Assembly: GCF_026262505.1 (NCBI RefSeq)
Contig: NC_067205.1
Coordinates: 3,224,001 to 3,288,000, forward strand
Direction of reading: 5' to 3'
From: Trichomonas vaginalis G3
Lineage: Eukaryota; Parabasalia; Trichomonadida; Trichomonadidae
Length of the DNA stretch: 64,000 bases
In this document: positions 1 through 9,194 of the stretch, piece after piece
How the letters are laid out: every line of letters begins with the position of its first letter
How positions within the stretch are numbered: the stretch's first letter is position 1
The notes under the pieces: model-generated
Database searches by the model: none
Seen by the model: only the letters and a program-made list of their open reading frames with translations
Told to the model about the DNA's origin: nothing
Program-made: the position numbers and the translations under genes

Positions 1-53
1 AAAAAATAGCTGATGAGATAACAGATTAAATATTTATTTTTAAATCATAATAA

Positions 54-1301
54 ATGATTAAACAACAACAACTTAAGGCACAAAGCACCCAGGTCCTTCA
101 GACCATTACATACGCCACATATGCATATAATTCAAAGACGGCAGAACAAACGCAAAGGTTGAAATATGGAGATTTGGAGATAGTATTGAAAAATGACCAT
201 TTCGAATTCGTTTGCAAAGGTGGTGCAGTGATATCAAATATAAAAGAAATTTTATTTATGAATTCAAAAATTAAAGGAATAACGGATGATATAACATCAA
301 TTCCACCAGAAGAACAGAGATATTACGCATTAAATGCATCTCCTAAAGTTTTGAAGATTGGAAGATTTAATTTAAATGAGGAATTCATAGAAGGTTTCCT
401 AAATGACATAATGAAGAAGGTGGATAAGGAATACGTGGATAGTGAATTAATGAAGAAGGCAAATTTGGTTTATGTTGATGAAAAAGATAATGAAATTAAA
501 GAAAGGGTTGAATGGTATCATGAATGGACATCAAAGATTTTAAAAACTAAAGCTGATACAGGATGGGTTTCAGGATGTTTAGACCTTAAAGCAGATAAGA
601 ACCATACACATAACTTCTTCTCAACTGTTGCTATAGAAAGTATTGAAGGAACGGTTGAAGGAACTGATGGGGATGCATTATATTGTAAACCTCCTAACTT
701 TCCACAAGGTTTAACATCGAATGAAAACATAACAACGATGAAGTACATTAAATGTAAAAATGTTTATGTCATGGATGATGAAAATAAAGTTAAATTCACT
801 GCTCAAGATTTATATGATAAGAAAGCAGACAAAACAGAGCTTCAAACATTAAAGACTGAAATACTTCAAACATTATATCCTGTTGGTTCTATTTATACAT
901 CAATGAACTCAACAAATCCAGAAACAGTTCTGGGTTTTGGTATGTGGAAGCAGATTGTAGATAAATTCTTATACTGTGCTAGATATTCAAAGCAAACAGG
1001 AGGTTCGAAGAAAATTAAAGAAGCAAACTTACCCCCGCACACTCATACAGGAACTACAAACACAACAGGTAATCATTCACATTCAATAACAAAAAGAGGT
1101 TATATAAATCTTGCAGCGGGTTCGGATAGATGGGGAATGAATAGATATGATATCACAACTGACCCAGTAGATTCAAGCACAGGTATTTCCTGTGGAACCG
1201 CAGGAAATCATTCACACACTTTCACAACAAATCCAACAGGCTCGGGTAAAGATTACATGCCACCATTTGTGACTGTATTCGCATGGTACCGTGTTCAATA
1301 A
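54..1301 (+). CDS. Tail-fibre-like protein of element 1
   Basis: This 415-residue protein resembles phage tail-fibre/collar proteins. Its middle has repeated K-A-D-K-type segments of the kind found in fibre shafts. The C-terminal third has a YPVGSIYTSMNS segment, several H-T-H and H-S-H clusters and the ending MPPFVTVFAWYR, all typical of receptor-binding fibre tips. From about residue 120 it closely matches the fibre of element 2 (17431-18840). The N-terminus carries the segment TQVLQTI, also seen in the gene at 6323-6748. The gene looks whole. A T-rich stretch lies immediately upstream, as for most genes of this element. A role in attachment is inference from the fold family. Confidence 0.75.
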   Translation: MIKQQQLKAQSTQVLQTITYATYAYNSKTAEQTQRLKYGDLEIVLKNDHFEFVCKGGAVISNIKEILFMNSKIKGITDDITSIPPEEQRYYALNASPKVLKIGRFNLNEEFIEGFLNDIMKKVDKEYVDSELMKKANLVYVDEKDNEIKERVEWYHEWTSKILKTKADTGWVSGCLDLKADKNHTHNFFSTVAIESIEGTVEGTDGDALYCKPPNFPQGLTSNENITTMKYIKCKNVYVMDDENKVKFTAQDLYDKKADKTELQTLKTEILQTLYPVGSIYTSMNSTNPETVLGFGMWKQIVDKFLYCARYSKQTGGSKKIKEANLPPHTHTGTTNTTGNHSHSITKRGYINLAAGSDRWGMNRYDITTDPVDSSTGISCGTAGNHSHTFTTNPTGSGKDYMPPFVTVFAWYRVQ

Positions 1302-1308
1302 ACACACT

Positions 1309-1330
1309 TGAGCCTACTTTGCAGGCTTAC
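1309..1330 (+). terminator. Small hairpin after the fibre gene
   Basis: About ten bases past the fibre stop codon, AGCCT and AGGCT form a short hairpin around a seven-base loop. It could mark the end of the transcript, but the stem is short and no T-run follows. Only weak support. Confidence 0.25.
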
Positions 1331-1436
1331 CGCATTCATTGAATGAACTAAATATATTTTATGTCTGTAATTAATTAGGTAATGAGTGTAAATGACCCAA
1401 AAATAATGTTTACGTTAAGTGACTCAAAAATAATGT

Positions 1437-1490
1437 TTAGGTGAAGAGGTGAGATTTCACCTAATTTTTCACCTCATTGAATTTACATGA
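1437..1490 (+). promoter_or_regulatory. Diverged dyad block, variant GGTGAGATTTCACC
   Basis: This block has the same plan as the one at 1819-1881: TTTAGG, then the dyad at 1448-1461, then a repeat of the right half-site and a CTCATTGAATTT tail. Relative to the other copies, one base pair of the dyad has changed on both sides (T:A to G:C), so the symmetry is kept. The downstream half-site repeat shows the same change. Confidence 0.55.
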
Positions 1491-1525
1491 TTTCATCGTA
1501 ATGAGTGTAAATGACCCAAAAATAT

Positions 1526-1691
1526 ATTTTATCGTTAATGTTTTTAGGTTATTCAATAATTAATTATTTTTGAAGAACTGAAGGGGTCACCAGGTCACCA
1601 GGTCACCAGGTTATTTAACTTCTCTGAAAAAATGAGACAACATGACATTTAGACAACAACACAGGAGGATTAATGAGGAAGGCAGTTATGA
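1526..1691. repeat. Left arm of exact 166-bp inverted repeat
   Basis: This arm is identical, read in reverse complement, to 4572-4737. The pair brackets the primase-helicase gene. Within the arm is a triple run of the 9-bp unit CAGGTCACC. Confidence 0.9.
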
Positions 1692-1759
1692 CTTCATCGT
1701 AAATGAGTGTAAATCAGACAAAAATATATTTTATCGTTAATGTTTTGTGAAGAATATAG

Positions 1760-1790
1760 CAACCGTCTGAATTCCGGTGGTTGTTTTTTT
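1760..1790 (+). terminator. Stem-loop plus T-run resembling a bacterial intrinsic terminator
   Basis: CAACCG pairs with the CGG...GGTTG side of a hairpin around a TGAATTC-centred loop and is followed directly by a run of T. This is the layout of a rho-independent terminator. It stands alone, between genes, in a eukaryotic setting, so its use there is doubtful. Confidence 0.35.
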
Positions 1791-1818
1791 ATACAAAATT
1801 CTGAGTAAAATAATGTTT

Positions 1819-1881
1819 AGGGTAGATGGTTAGATCTAACCTCATTTCTAACCTCATTTCTAACCTCATTTCTAACCTCAT
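1819..1881 (+). promoter_or_regulatory. Dyad GGTTAGATCTAACC with tandem TCATTTC boxes
   Basis: A perfect 14-bp palindrome at 1828-1841 is followed by three tandem copies of CTCATTTCTAAC and a further CTCAT. The block lies about 120 bp upstream of the primase-helicase start codon. The repeated TCATTTC matches the published Trichomonas initiator core TCAYTWY. Near-identical blocks lie upstream of the KilA-N gene (27108-27158) and of the small gene at 56589-56915. It is probably an operator or promoter region; this is inferred from position and conservation. Confidence 0.6.
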
Positions 1882-1996
1882 GACATTTAGACAACAACAC
1901 AGGAAATGATTTGTCATGACTTCATCGGAATTAGTGTAAATGACCCAAAAATAAAGTTAATTTTAAAATTATTTTTATTTTTTTATTCCTATATAA

Positions 1997-4309
1997 ATGA
2001 CAGCAACAAACAACAACAGCAACTTTATCATTTCTGATGAACAAGTTATTGATTCATTAGCTGAGGAATTAGTTGTGGCAGAAACTAAAACCCTCAACGA
2101 AAGAATTGGTGAAAACAAGATTGATTTACATAACTACCTCAAACATGATGGAGGAAGAGGAAGGAAAACTGGTATGGCTTTATTAGTAAATAAAATTTCA
2201 AATTTAACGATTATAGATGTTGATATCAATAAATCATACAATGATGAACTTAAAGAAACAGTTAGAAAAGATATTTTATCAAAACTTTCGGATAAAGATG
2301 TTATCGTTAAAACCGCTTCAGGAGGTCTTCACATTTATTGCAACACTAATTTCTTCTATTCAGTTTCGAACAGAATGATTAAATGTTATTCCTGCAATGA
2401 TTATGATATTGATATCATGACTTCTATGGATGATTCAAAACGTTCTTTAGTAGTTATGGCTGATTCAAGAGTTCGCAAGAATGCAACAGAACCAATCAAT
2501 ACATACTCATTCATTCGTGGAAGTTACGATTCAACATTAACCAGAACAGTGAATGATATATTAAATGATTTGAATATTAAGGTAAGAGTTGAACAGAAGA
2601 ATGAAGAAATAAAGACTATTATGAATGAAAACAAAGATGTAAACATTGACGATAAACTTGCCCAGAGCATAGTTGATGGTATCAGTGATTTTGAAGTACA
2701 TAATGACGGTGGAAACATGAATTTGGAAAAAGAAGTTACATTATTCACACTGTTTCAAGCTATTAATTCGTTACCGGATCATTTAATTAATGAAGCATAC
2801 GATAACGTTTATAACTTCTGCAATTTAACTGAAAATGCAAAAAGTAATTTTGAAAAAGCACGTAGTAGATATGCACATTTAATGACTTCTCCATTTGTTT
2901 TAGTGAAGATTCTAAAACTTTATCAAAAGGAATATTATGATGAATATGTTTTACCTTTATTACGTAAGCCAAAAATAACATTTGATATCAAACCTGATGA
3001 CTCGTTTTTGATAACAGATATTAGACGCAAGGCTGAAAATCATCAGTATAAAAACAGTTCTGAAGTAATTGAGGATTTATCACGTGTAATCCGTTTTGTA
3101 GATTGTGGAAATAAATATTTCATTCAAAAGGACTATAATATCCACGACAAAATGAATCAAATATCATTCGTTCTTCAATCAAACATGAAAGAGTCACTCA
3201 AAATGATTAAATTATTTAAAGAAGAAGGTAAAACAATAACAGCATGGGATGTACTATTAAATCAATTATCCTCATTAACCGTTAAGGGTGTTTGCTTTAA
3301 ATCTGATTCTCCAGATGTTTTCTCAACGTTTCAGGGTTATAAATACAACATTCTTGAAAAGCCTGATTACTCAAAAATTGAGATGTTTATGAATTTCATT
3401 AAAGAAGCCATTTGTGATAATAACGATGAAGTGTATAAATACCTTCTCGGCTGGATTGCATCAATGATTCAACATCCTGGAATCAAGAATGAAACAGCAA
3501 TTATTTTGAAAGGACTTCGGGGAACAGGTAAAAACAGATTCACAGACATTATTTCTGAACTTCTCGCTGGTTATTCATGTAAAAACATTACCGAAATAGG
3601 TGAGCTAACGGGTAATTTCAACTCAGTAGTTGAAAATAAAATGTTTCTTGTACTTAATGAACTCAAGAATGTAGGTGAAGACAGACTCGCAAACTTCAAC
3701 GCTTTGAAATCAATTATAACGGATAATGAGATTAGAATTAATGAAAAGAATCAACCCAGAAGAACTGCTCAGAATGTTGCAAACTTCATTTTCGTAACTA
3801 ACAACGTCTACCCTGTCAAAATTGAAGTTGGAGACAGAAGATACGTAGTTTTAAGAGTTAATGGTAAATTCAAGGGTCAATTTGATTACTTCAAGAATTT
3901 GATGGATTCATGCACAAAGGAATTTTATGATAATTTACTAACATATTTTATGCAATATGACCTTTCATCATTTAATGTACGAATCATACCGATGACTGAA
4001 GCCAAACAAGATTTAATTGAATTATCAACAAATCCTTTAGATGTATGGATAAATACACATTATGATGAATTGTGTGCAGGTATGACGTGTAAAAATGCTC
4101 TATTCTGCAAACCATCAGACATGAAAGACAAAAACTTTCAAATGAGTATTAAGGATAAATGTGAAAGGAAACAAAGAAAAATAGATGGTAAACAGACATG
4201 GTATTATGTTTTGAAAGAAGAAATGAAAGGATTATATAAACAGGTTGAACCAAACGATAATGAGGATTCATTTACTGACGATGAAATACCTGTAAATGAA
4301 GCTTTATAA
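1997..4309 (+). CDS. Prim-pol (AEP) / SF3 helicase replication protein
   Basis: A 770-residue protein. The N-terminal 170 residues carry the three archaeo-eukaryotic primase motifs: TIIDVD (about residue 72), SGGLHIY (about 110) and DIDIM (about 138). The C-terminal half is a D5/P4-like superfamily 3 helicase with Walker A GLRGTGKNR at about residue 510, then a FLVLNELKN Walker B-like segment and a conserved VANFIFVTNN arginine-finger region. It probably primes and unwinds element DNA. It looks whole. A diverged homologue lies at 29881-31118 in element 2. It stands apart from its neighbours, flanked by exact inverted repeats and with its own palindromic upstream block, so it may be a transferable replication cassette. 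Confidence 0.85.
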   Translation: MTATNNNSNFIISDEQVIDSLAEELVVAETKTLNERIGENKIDLHNYLKHDGGRGRKTGMALLVNKISNLTIIDVDINKSYNDELKETVRKDILSKLSDKDVIVKTASGGLHIYCNTNFFYSVSNRMIKCYSCNDYDIDIMTSMDDSKRSLVVMADSRVRKNATEPINTYSFIRGSYDSTLTRTVNDILNDLNIKVRVEQKNEEIKTIMNENKDVNIDDKLAQSIVDGISDFEVHNDGGNMNLEKEVTLFTLFQAINSLPDHLINEAYDNVYNFCNLTENAKSNFEKARSRYAHLMTSPFVLVKILKLYQKEYYDEYVLPLLRKPKITFDIKPDDSFLITDIRRKAENHQYKNSSEVIEDLSRVIRFVDCGNKYFIQKDYNIHDKMNQISFVLQSNMKESLKMIKLFKEEGKTITAWDVLLNQLSSLTVKGVCFKSDSPDVFSTFQGYKYNILEKPDYSKIEMFMNFIKEAICDNNDEVYKYLLGWIASMIQHPGIKNETAIILKGLRGTGKNRFTDIISELLAGYSCKNITEIGELTGNFNSVVENKMFLVLNELKNVGEDRLANFNALKSIITDNEIRINEKNQPRRTAQNVANFIFVTNNVYPVKIEVGDRRYVVLRVNGKFKGQFDYFKNLMDSCTKEFYDNLLTYFMQYDLSSFNVRIIPMTEAKQDLIELSTNPLDVWINTHYDELCAGMTCKNALFCKPSDMKDKNFQMSIKDKCERKQRKIDGKQTWYYVLKEEMKGLYKQVEPNDNEDSFTDDEIPVNEAL

Positions 4310-4336
4310 AGTATGATTGGAATTTATTTTTGCCTT

Positions 4337-4712
4337 CCTCCTGTGTTGTTGTCTAAATGTCATGTTGTCTCATTTTTTCAGAGAAGTTAAATAACCTGGT
4401 GACCTGGTGACCTGGTGACCCCTTCAGTTCTTCAAAAATAATTCATAACTGCCTTCCTCATTAATCCTCCTGTGTTGTTGTCTAAATGTCATGTTGTCTC
4501 ATTTTTTCAGAGAAGTTAAATAACCTGGTGACCTGGTGACCTGGTGACCCCTTCAGTTCTTCAAAAATAATTCATAACTGCCTTCCTCATTAATCCTCCT
4601 GTGTTGTTGTCTAAATGTCATGTTGTCTCATTTTTTCAGAGAAGTTAAATAACCTGGTGACCTGGTGACCTGGTGACCCCTTCAGTTCTTCAAAAATAAT
4701 TAATTATTGAAT
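4337..4712. repeat. Three tandem copies of a 129-bp unit
   Basis: Copies begin at 4337, 4466 and 4595; the last runs into the right inverted-repeat arm. Each copy contains three 9-bp GGTGACCTG units followed by CCCCTTCAG. The inverse of one copy is in the left arm at 1526-1691. Iteron-like repeats next to a primase-helicase gene would fit an origin, but this is inference. Confidence 0.85.
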
Positions 4713-4737
4713 AACCTAAAAACATTAACGATAAAAT
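4572..4737. repeat. Right arm of exact 166-bp inverted repeat
   Basis: Reverse complement of 1526-1691 with no difference that I can find over 166 bases. It overlaps the last copy of the 129-bp tandem unit. Confidence 0.9.
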
Positions 4738-4768
4738 AACTGATAACAAATTTTTATTTTTATCATAA

Positions 4769-4933
4769 ATGGATACCCCACAAGCTCAAAATTTACCACG
4801 AATCATAACAAGGGAGGAAATGATAAAAATGATGCAAGAACATGTTAAAAATAACAAACCACTAAAATTGAGAAAATGCGGTTATGCAGTAATGATGGAA
4901 AGAGAGATGTTGTCGAAGAGGAATAAAAATTAA
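4769..4933 (+). CDS. Small basic protein, unknown
   Basis: A 54-residue open frame beginning MDTPQAQNLPRII and ending SKRNKN. It is rich in lysine and methionine and probably helical. It starts just after TTTTTATTTTTATCATAA, the same kind of upstream sequence as other genes in this element. Its stop overlaps the stop of the opposing gene at 4930-5226 by four bases, which is typical of a tightly packed viral-type genome. I do not recognise it. Confidence 0.5.
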   Translation: MDTPQAQNLPRIITREEMIKMMQEHVKNNKPLKLRKCGYAVMMEREMLSKRNKN

Positions 4934-5226
4934 ATTTGGATAGAGTTTAAAAATTCATCTTTATTAAATTCATCTCTTCCAATCAATTTATTTATTCTAT
5001 TAAATTCTTTTATTTTTGCTTCACTCAGTTTAAGGATTGAACGGTAAGTTTCTAACTTTTCAATTATTTCTTTCCTCTCTTTATCGTTTTCAATTACTTT
5101 AGTTTTATGGGCATCAACCCCACCACATTGCGGCTTCTTTTTGTAATAGCATATTTTTGATTTAATTCTGTTTAGTTTCTTTTTATATTCATCGTCTGGA
5201 CTCTTGGCTGCTTCGTTGTCACACAT
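4930..5226 (-). CDS. Small charged protein, unknown
   Basis: A 98-residue lysine/glutamate-rich protein that is probably largely helical or coiled coil, with a short CGG segment in the middle. It starts near A/T-rich sequence like its neighbours and lies tail-to-tail with 4769-4933. No family recognised. Confidence 0.55.
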   Translation of the reverse strand: MCDNEAAKSPDDEYKKKLNRIKSKICYYKKKPQCGGVDAHKTKVIENDKERKEIIEKLETYRSILKLSEAKIKEFNRINKLIGRDEFNKDEFLNSIQI

Positions 5227-5246
5227 TTCTTACGAAATAAAAAAAA

Positions 5247-6308
5247 TTAAATATTATTTAAATATAATGGAGTAATAAAATAAATCGGAATTTCTATTAA
5301 TTTATTGTCAACTTCAACTAATGCATTGCCGTTAATATATCTAACAAATTCAGCTATTGTGTCAAATCTTCGTCTTCTTTTTGTCATTGATTTATCAGTT
5401 TTTCCATAATCGAGATGAATCAAAACTTTATCCCCTTGTTTAAAATTCATGAGCCCCGAATTAATTTGTTCACGTTTAACATCATTTAACCTTTCCATTG
5501 CTTTCTAATATATTCCCATTTCTTTTGAAATATCATTTTTCATTTCCACTGGTTTCATGTTTATAGTTCTATGCCATGTATTATTTGTAATAATATACTA
5601 ACTGTTGTATGATGGAGTCATGATTTCCATCCAGTATATCTGACCGTTAACCCCTAACGCATCTCTAAGAGTTCTCATTACCGCATCAACTATTTTATTA
5701 TGAAACGTATATGGAGAGGATGAGAAGAAAAAATTAATTTGTGGGAAATAATGAGTCATAGCTGCCTGAAATCCTTTATCACCATCACCCCTGATATTAT
5801 CTACTCTTTCATGATCTAGTAAGTATTGAATAGCTCTTCTTGTTTCCTGTTCTGTTTTCCCTTTCACCGGAATGCAATATAAATATCTAGTGTTAATGTT
5901 AATGGCAAAAAATAAGTAACGTTTCCTTTGAATATTCCAGATGATCGATTTCGTATGAATATGGATATGGTGCAAATGAAGGGCGACTAAATTTTTCCTT
6001 TAACGGTTGAATTTTCGGGTCAATTGGTTTATTTAATATCTTGAAATCCTTTTTAAAATCTTTTTGCTTCTTTAATGTTTGAAATGGATATAATAAAGTG
6101 AATGATGAAGGATTAACTGAAGGAGGAGGCGGTACTGTCGTTTGGAGGGTTTGGTGTTGCAAGTTTTAATTTTATCTGCTTTGATTTTGGATTTCATTCC
6201 TTCCTTCATTAATTCTGGATGTATTCTATTCATTTGTTTTAAATATGCTGTATATAAAGGTTTGATATACTTTCCTGCTTCGAGTTTATGTTGAAGGATG
6301 AATTCCAA
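5247..6308 (-). pseudogene. Retroviral-type integrase region (not intact)
   Basis: This part of element 1 encodes recognisable segments of a Maverick-type (c-)integrase. One is an RNase-H-fold core with FFAININTRYLYCIPVKG and a second segment around IRGDGDKGFQAAM. Another is a C-terminal SH3-like segment with FKQGDKVLIHLDYG, matching the position of QKGDKVKIEI in the element 2 integrase. The region is not intact. Integrases of this class insert Polinton DNA into chromosomes. Confidence 0.65.
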
Positions 6309-6322
6309 AAGTTGATCTTCAT

Positions 6323-6748
6323 TTAAAAGTCGGCTGAATATGGTTTAACTAATGAATCATAAATTAAAGCTTGTGCTTCATTTATGGTCTGAAGGACCTG
6401 GGTGTTTTGCACCTTTTGTTTTTGCGGCTCATGATTATATAATTTATATAATTCATCAATATCTTCTTCTGTTAATACTTTATTTTTGAAATCTTTCAAC
6501 TGTTTAAGTTGTGATTTAGTTTTTCCCTTTGAATATTCATTATTTTTAATTTTGTCTTTAATTTTAGAAATTATTCTATCATGATATTTCAAAATTTCAT
6601 TTTTATAATATGGATAATAATATTCCATATAATCACCCGTTATATTGTTATCATATTTTTGGAGATATGATTTTAATTCATAATAATTAAGAAAATTTTG
6701 ATTAAGTACTAAATCATCAATTAAAATTTTTAAATGTACGTTATCCAT
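6323..6748 (-). CDS. Unknown Lys/Tyr-rich protein
   Basis: A 141-residue open frame starting MDNVHLKILIDD, rich in Lys, Tyr and Asn. Near the C-terminus it has NTQVLQTI, the same segment as in the N-terminus of the fibre gene at 54-1301. The two DNA segments share about 20 identical bases, so the pair shares an ancestral module. It lies just upstream of the integrase region and could belong to it; I cannot decide. Confidence 0.45.
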   Translation of the reverse strand: MDNVHLKILIDDLVLNQNFLNYYELKSYLQKYDNNITGDYMEYYYPYYKNEILKYHDRIISKIKDKIKNNEYSKGKTKSQLKQLKDFKNKVLTEEDIDELYKLYNHEPQKQKVQNTQVLQTINEAQALIYDSLVKPYSADF

Positions 6749-6796
6749 TTGTATAAAAATAAAATAAATGTTTTAAGGGTGCCCCACCTCTTTGAA

Positions 6797-7735
6797 TCAT
6801 AGTATCATTAACGGTTCCTTTTGTTTCTCATTTAATGTATTCATTAATTCTTCATATTGTTCAATATTTGATTTAGCAACTAATGAACAGGTTGAAAATA
6901 AAAATTCAATCCAATCAGAGATGAACGAATCACTTGATGTTAAGCAAAAATTCCTCGTAAATGTTTTATCACGGTCTACGACCTCGCCGCTTTGCGGCTT
7001 TATTTTGACAGTTGATGATACCATAAATGGTTTTAAGTAAGCGTTCAAAGTTGCACATTCAGAAAGTTGAAGTTCTTCTTTAGTCTCTAATGTTTCGAAG
7101 TCAAAAGTAATATAATATCTTGTTGGTTTATAATATTCCTGCAAATTATGTGCTAATAGCCATTGATATATCTTCTGTTTCGTGATATGTGGTGCATATG
7201 GTTGTTGTGTGTTTTGCAATTGAACGTCTTGAATTAATCTTCCATTATTTTCTTTACATTTCTCACAATGTTTTAAAAATCTTCTTTGGTTTTTCCTTTC
7301 TGGATCATCACGGATAGAATATACTTCTTCTTTGCAAAAGGGGCAAACTTTATATCCTGTGAGTGCTTCAACGTCTGTAATTCTGTCAGCGTGAAGTTTT
7401 CCACATGGACTCTGTGTTAATAAAATATTTACTGTTTCAAATTCTGGATCTATCATTATTGATTCCACTAATGGAAAGTCTACCTTGTTAATGTCTACGT
7501 CTTCTGGTTGAGGGTCACAATAATAAAAATCAATATTAACGTTTAACATTCTTGCTAACCTCTCACTTTCTGATGAAATGTCAAATCCTTCATATGCATC
7601 TATGGCTTCATTTAAATAACTTCTACGAGTTTTAGGATTAACACCATCAGGAATGTTATAGAAGCGTTTAAATAACCTTCTACCTTCGGCTCTTATTTGA
7701 TTATCATTCATTTTAGCTGTTCCATTTTTGTTCAT
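6797..7735 (-). pseudogene. Family-B DNA polymerase portion of element 1
   Basis: This 312-residue frame has a CPFC...HCEKC zinc-finger-like pair in its middle and then YYITFDFETLE, which matches the first exonuclease motif of family-B polymerases. It is therefore a portion of the Polinton polymerase part. A polymerase of the same broad class is at 21020-23173 in element 2. The start ATG follows the usual T-rich upstream sequence. The polymerase part of this element is not whole. Confidence 0.6.
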
Positions 7736-7970
7736 TTATGTAAGAATAAAAATTAAAAAATAAATAAAAATAAAGTTTATTTTTTTTAAAGTCCGAGACT
7801 CAGAGAGTCCAGGGCTAAAGTCCATAAAATGAATTAAGAACACCATAAATTTTTATCATCTGCAACGTGACGAATACATTTTAATTTACTCAAGAATGCG
7901 TACCCTGATACATTAAATCTAATTCCTGTCTTATTTAATTTCACAACTTTGAAAAGGAATGTATGAATAG
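7736..7970. other. Short spacer with coding-like remnant
   Basis: Mostly A/T-rich. The minus strand between about 7840 and 7965 reads as protein-like sequence without a start of its own, so it is probably a remnant. No other signal is seen. Confidence 0.3.
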
Positions 7971-8912
7971 CTATATAAAATGATGAGAAGATGTTTTATG
8001 GGTTGCTTCCATTTTTTCTGAAATAAATGAATAAATATAATGTTTATAAGTTTTCATATCTTTTATGTTCTTAATAACGAATGGTATAGACCTTTCAACT
8101 TCGTCTTCCTTCGGTGCTGTTCTTTCATATGAAACATTATTGATATCTTCAATAATGAAACCACAATCACACAAAATTTTATATGTTCCAATGGTTTCTT
8201 TTGATATTTTATCTAATAAATCAAAAACTTTATCAACACCTGTACATTTATTTAAATAATAATTTGTGTAAATATCATGATCTTCTTTCTTAATCGTATT
8301 AGTTGCATATGTTACATTTTTCAGTGCTTTTTTGAATTTTTCAGAATCAAGAGGAGGTGAAAGTAATATACAGGGGTATTTTTCATTATCAATAAATTGT
8401 AACTTATGTTTACGTATAAATTTAGTACCTTCTTCTGAAAGTGTTTCGTCTATTTCACCATCTAATAAATTTTGTGTTGATTCTGAGACATAATTTTTAT
8501 ATCTTTCTTCATGAGATTTCTGAACTTCTGATTCTGAAGCTGGGATATTCATTAAACCCTCTACTTCATTTTCAACTTCTCTTAATTCCTTAATTTTTTC
8601 ATCTATTTCATCTCTTATTTTTTCCAGTCTTTCAATTTCATTGTATTCATCATCTTTAATCCGTTCTTCATAATATTCAGGGAAAACATCAGGTTCTTTA
8701 GGTTTTTCTTCTTCAGATGTAGGATATAAGAAATTTATAACATCATCTTTATTCATTTTTCCATCATAATCTAAATCATTTAATAACTCAGCAAATTTTT
8801 GACAATTTCTTAAATAATATTTACTAACTTCATAACACATCTCATCTAATATATCCTTTATTTCCTCATTTGTGAATCCCAATTTTTTAACGTCGTTAGT
8901 CTTGACGCTCAT
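7971..8912 (-). CDS. Unknown acidic protein with central coiled coil
   Basis: I take the ATG giving MSVKTNDVKKLG as the start, 313 residues. The N-terminal 75 residues include DLDYDGKMNKDDV, which resembles an EF-hand loop, though a single one. A Glu/Lys-rich coiled-coil stretch follows (about 95-130), then a globular C-terminal half with ILCDCGFIIEDI. It looks whole. I cannot name it; its position beside the polymerase in a Polinton suggests an element function. Confidence 0.55.
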   Translation of the reverse strand: MSVKTNDVKKLGFTNEEIKDILDEMCYEVSKYYLRNCQKFAELLNDLDYDGKMNKDDVINFLYPTSEEEKPKEPDVFPEYYEERIKDDEYNEIERLEKIRDEIDEKIKELREVENEVEGLMNIPASESEVQKSHEERYKNYVSESTQNLLDGEIDETLSEEGTKFIRKHKLQFIDNEKYPCILLSPPLDSEKFKKALKNVTYATNTIKKEDHDIYTNYYLNKCTGVDKVFDLLDKISKETIGTYKILCDCGFIIEDINNVSYERTAPKEDEVERSIPFVIKNIKDMKTYKHYIYSFISEKMEATHKTSSHHFI

Positions 8913-8983
8913 TTCATACAAAATAAAAATAAATTATTCAAAAATGTAAGACATGAATTTTTAAAGTTTATTTTTTTATTTTT

Positions 8984-9151
8984 TTATTTCATTATGTATT
9001 TCATTATGGTAGTGAATCTTTCATTCATGAAAATAATTATTTCTGATTTCTTTAATTTTTTAATGCGTTTATGAGGTCTTTGATTATGACTCCATTGATT
9101 CCATTCAGGATTTAAACAATGTTTAATTAATCGCGGAATATCTGACATCAT
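8984..9151 (-). CDS. Short paralogue of the 9195 and 9910 genes
   Basis: A 55-residue frame starting MMSDIPRLIKHCLNPEW, the same beginning as the gene at 9910-10092. The upstream DNA (9152-9172) also matches that gene's upstream DNA. The rest is basic. It forms a small family with the next two genes. Confidence 0.45.
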   Translation of the reverse strand: MMSDIPRLIKHCLNPEWNQWSHNQRPHKRIKKLKKSEIIIFMNERFTTIMKYIMK

Positions 9152-9194
9152 CTATATATAGCTTCTTTTATAAAAGATGAAAAAATAAATTATT

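Larger units (their letters stand above)
1384..1953. repeat. Repeat-rich spacer upstream of the primase-helicase gene
   Basis: No gene is seen between 1302 and 1996. The spacer holds four copies of a direct repeat with the core AGTGTAAAT followed by GACCCAAAAATA or a close variant, near 1384, 1503, 1704 and 1931. It also holds two palindrome/TCATTTC blocks (1437-1490 and 1819-1881) and the left arm of a 166-bp inverted repeat. Such density of repeats suggests a replication or control region, though no function is shown. Confidence 0.6.

Noticed and set aside
6766-6792. TTTTAAGGGTGCCCCACC as an end of the same TTAA transposon family as 12716-13756
   Set aside because: Only one short match is present, with no partner end at a sensible distance.
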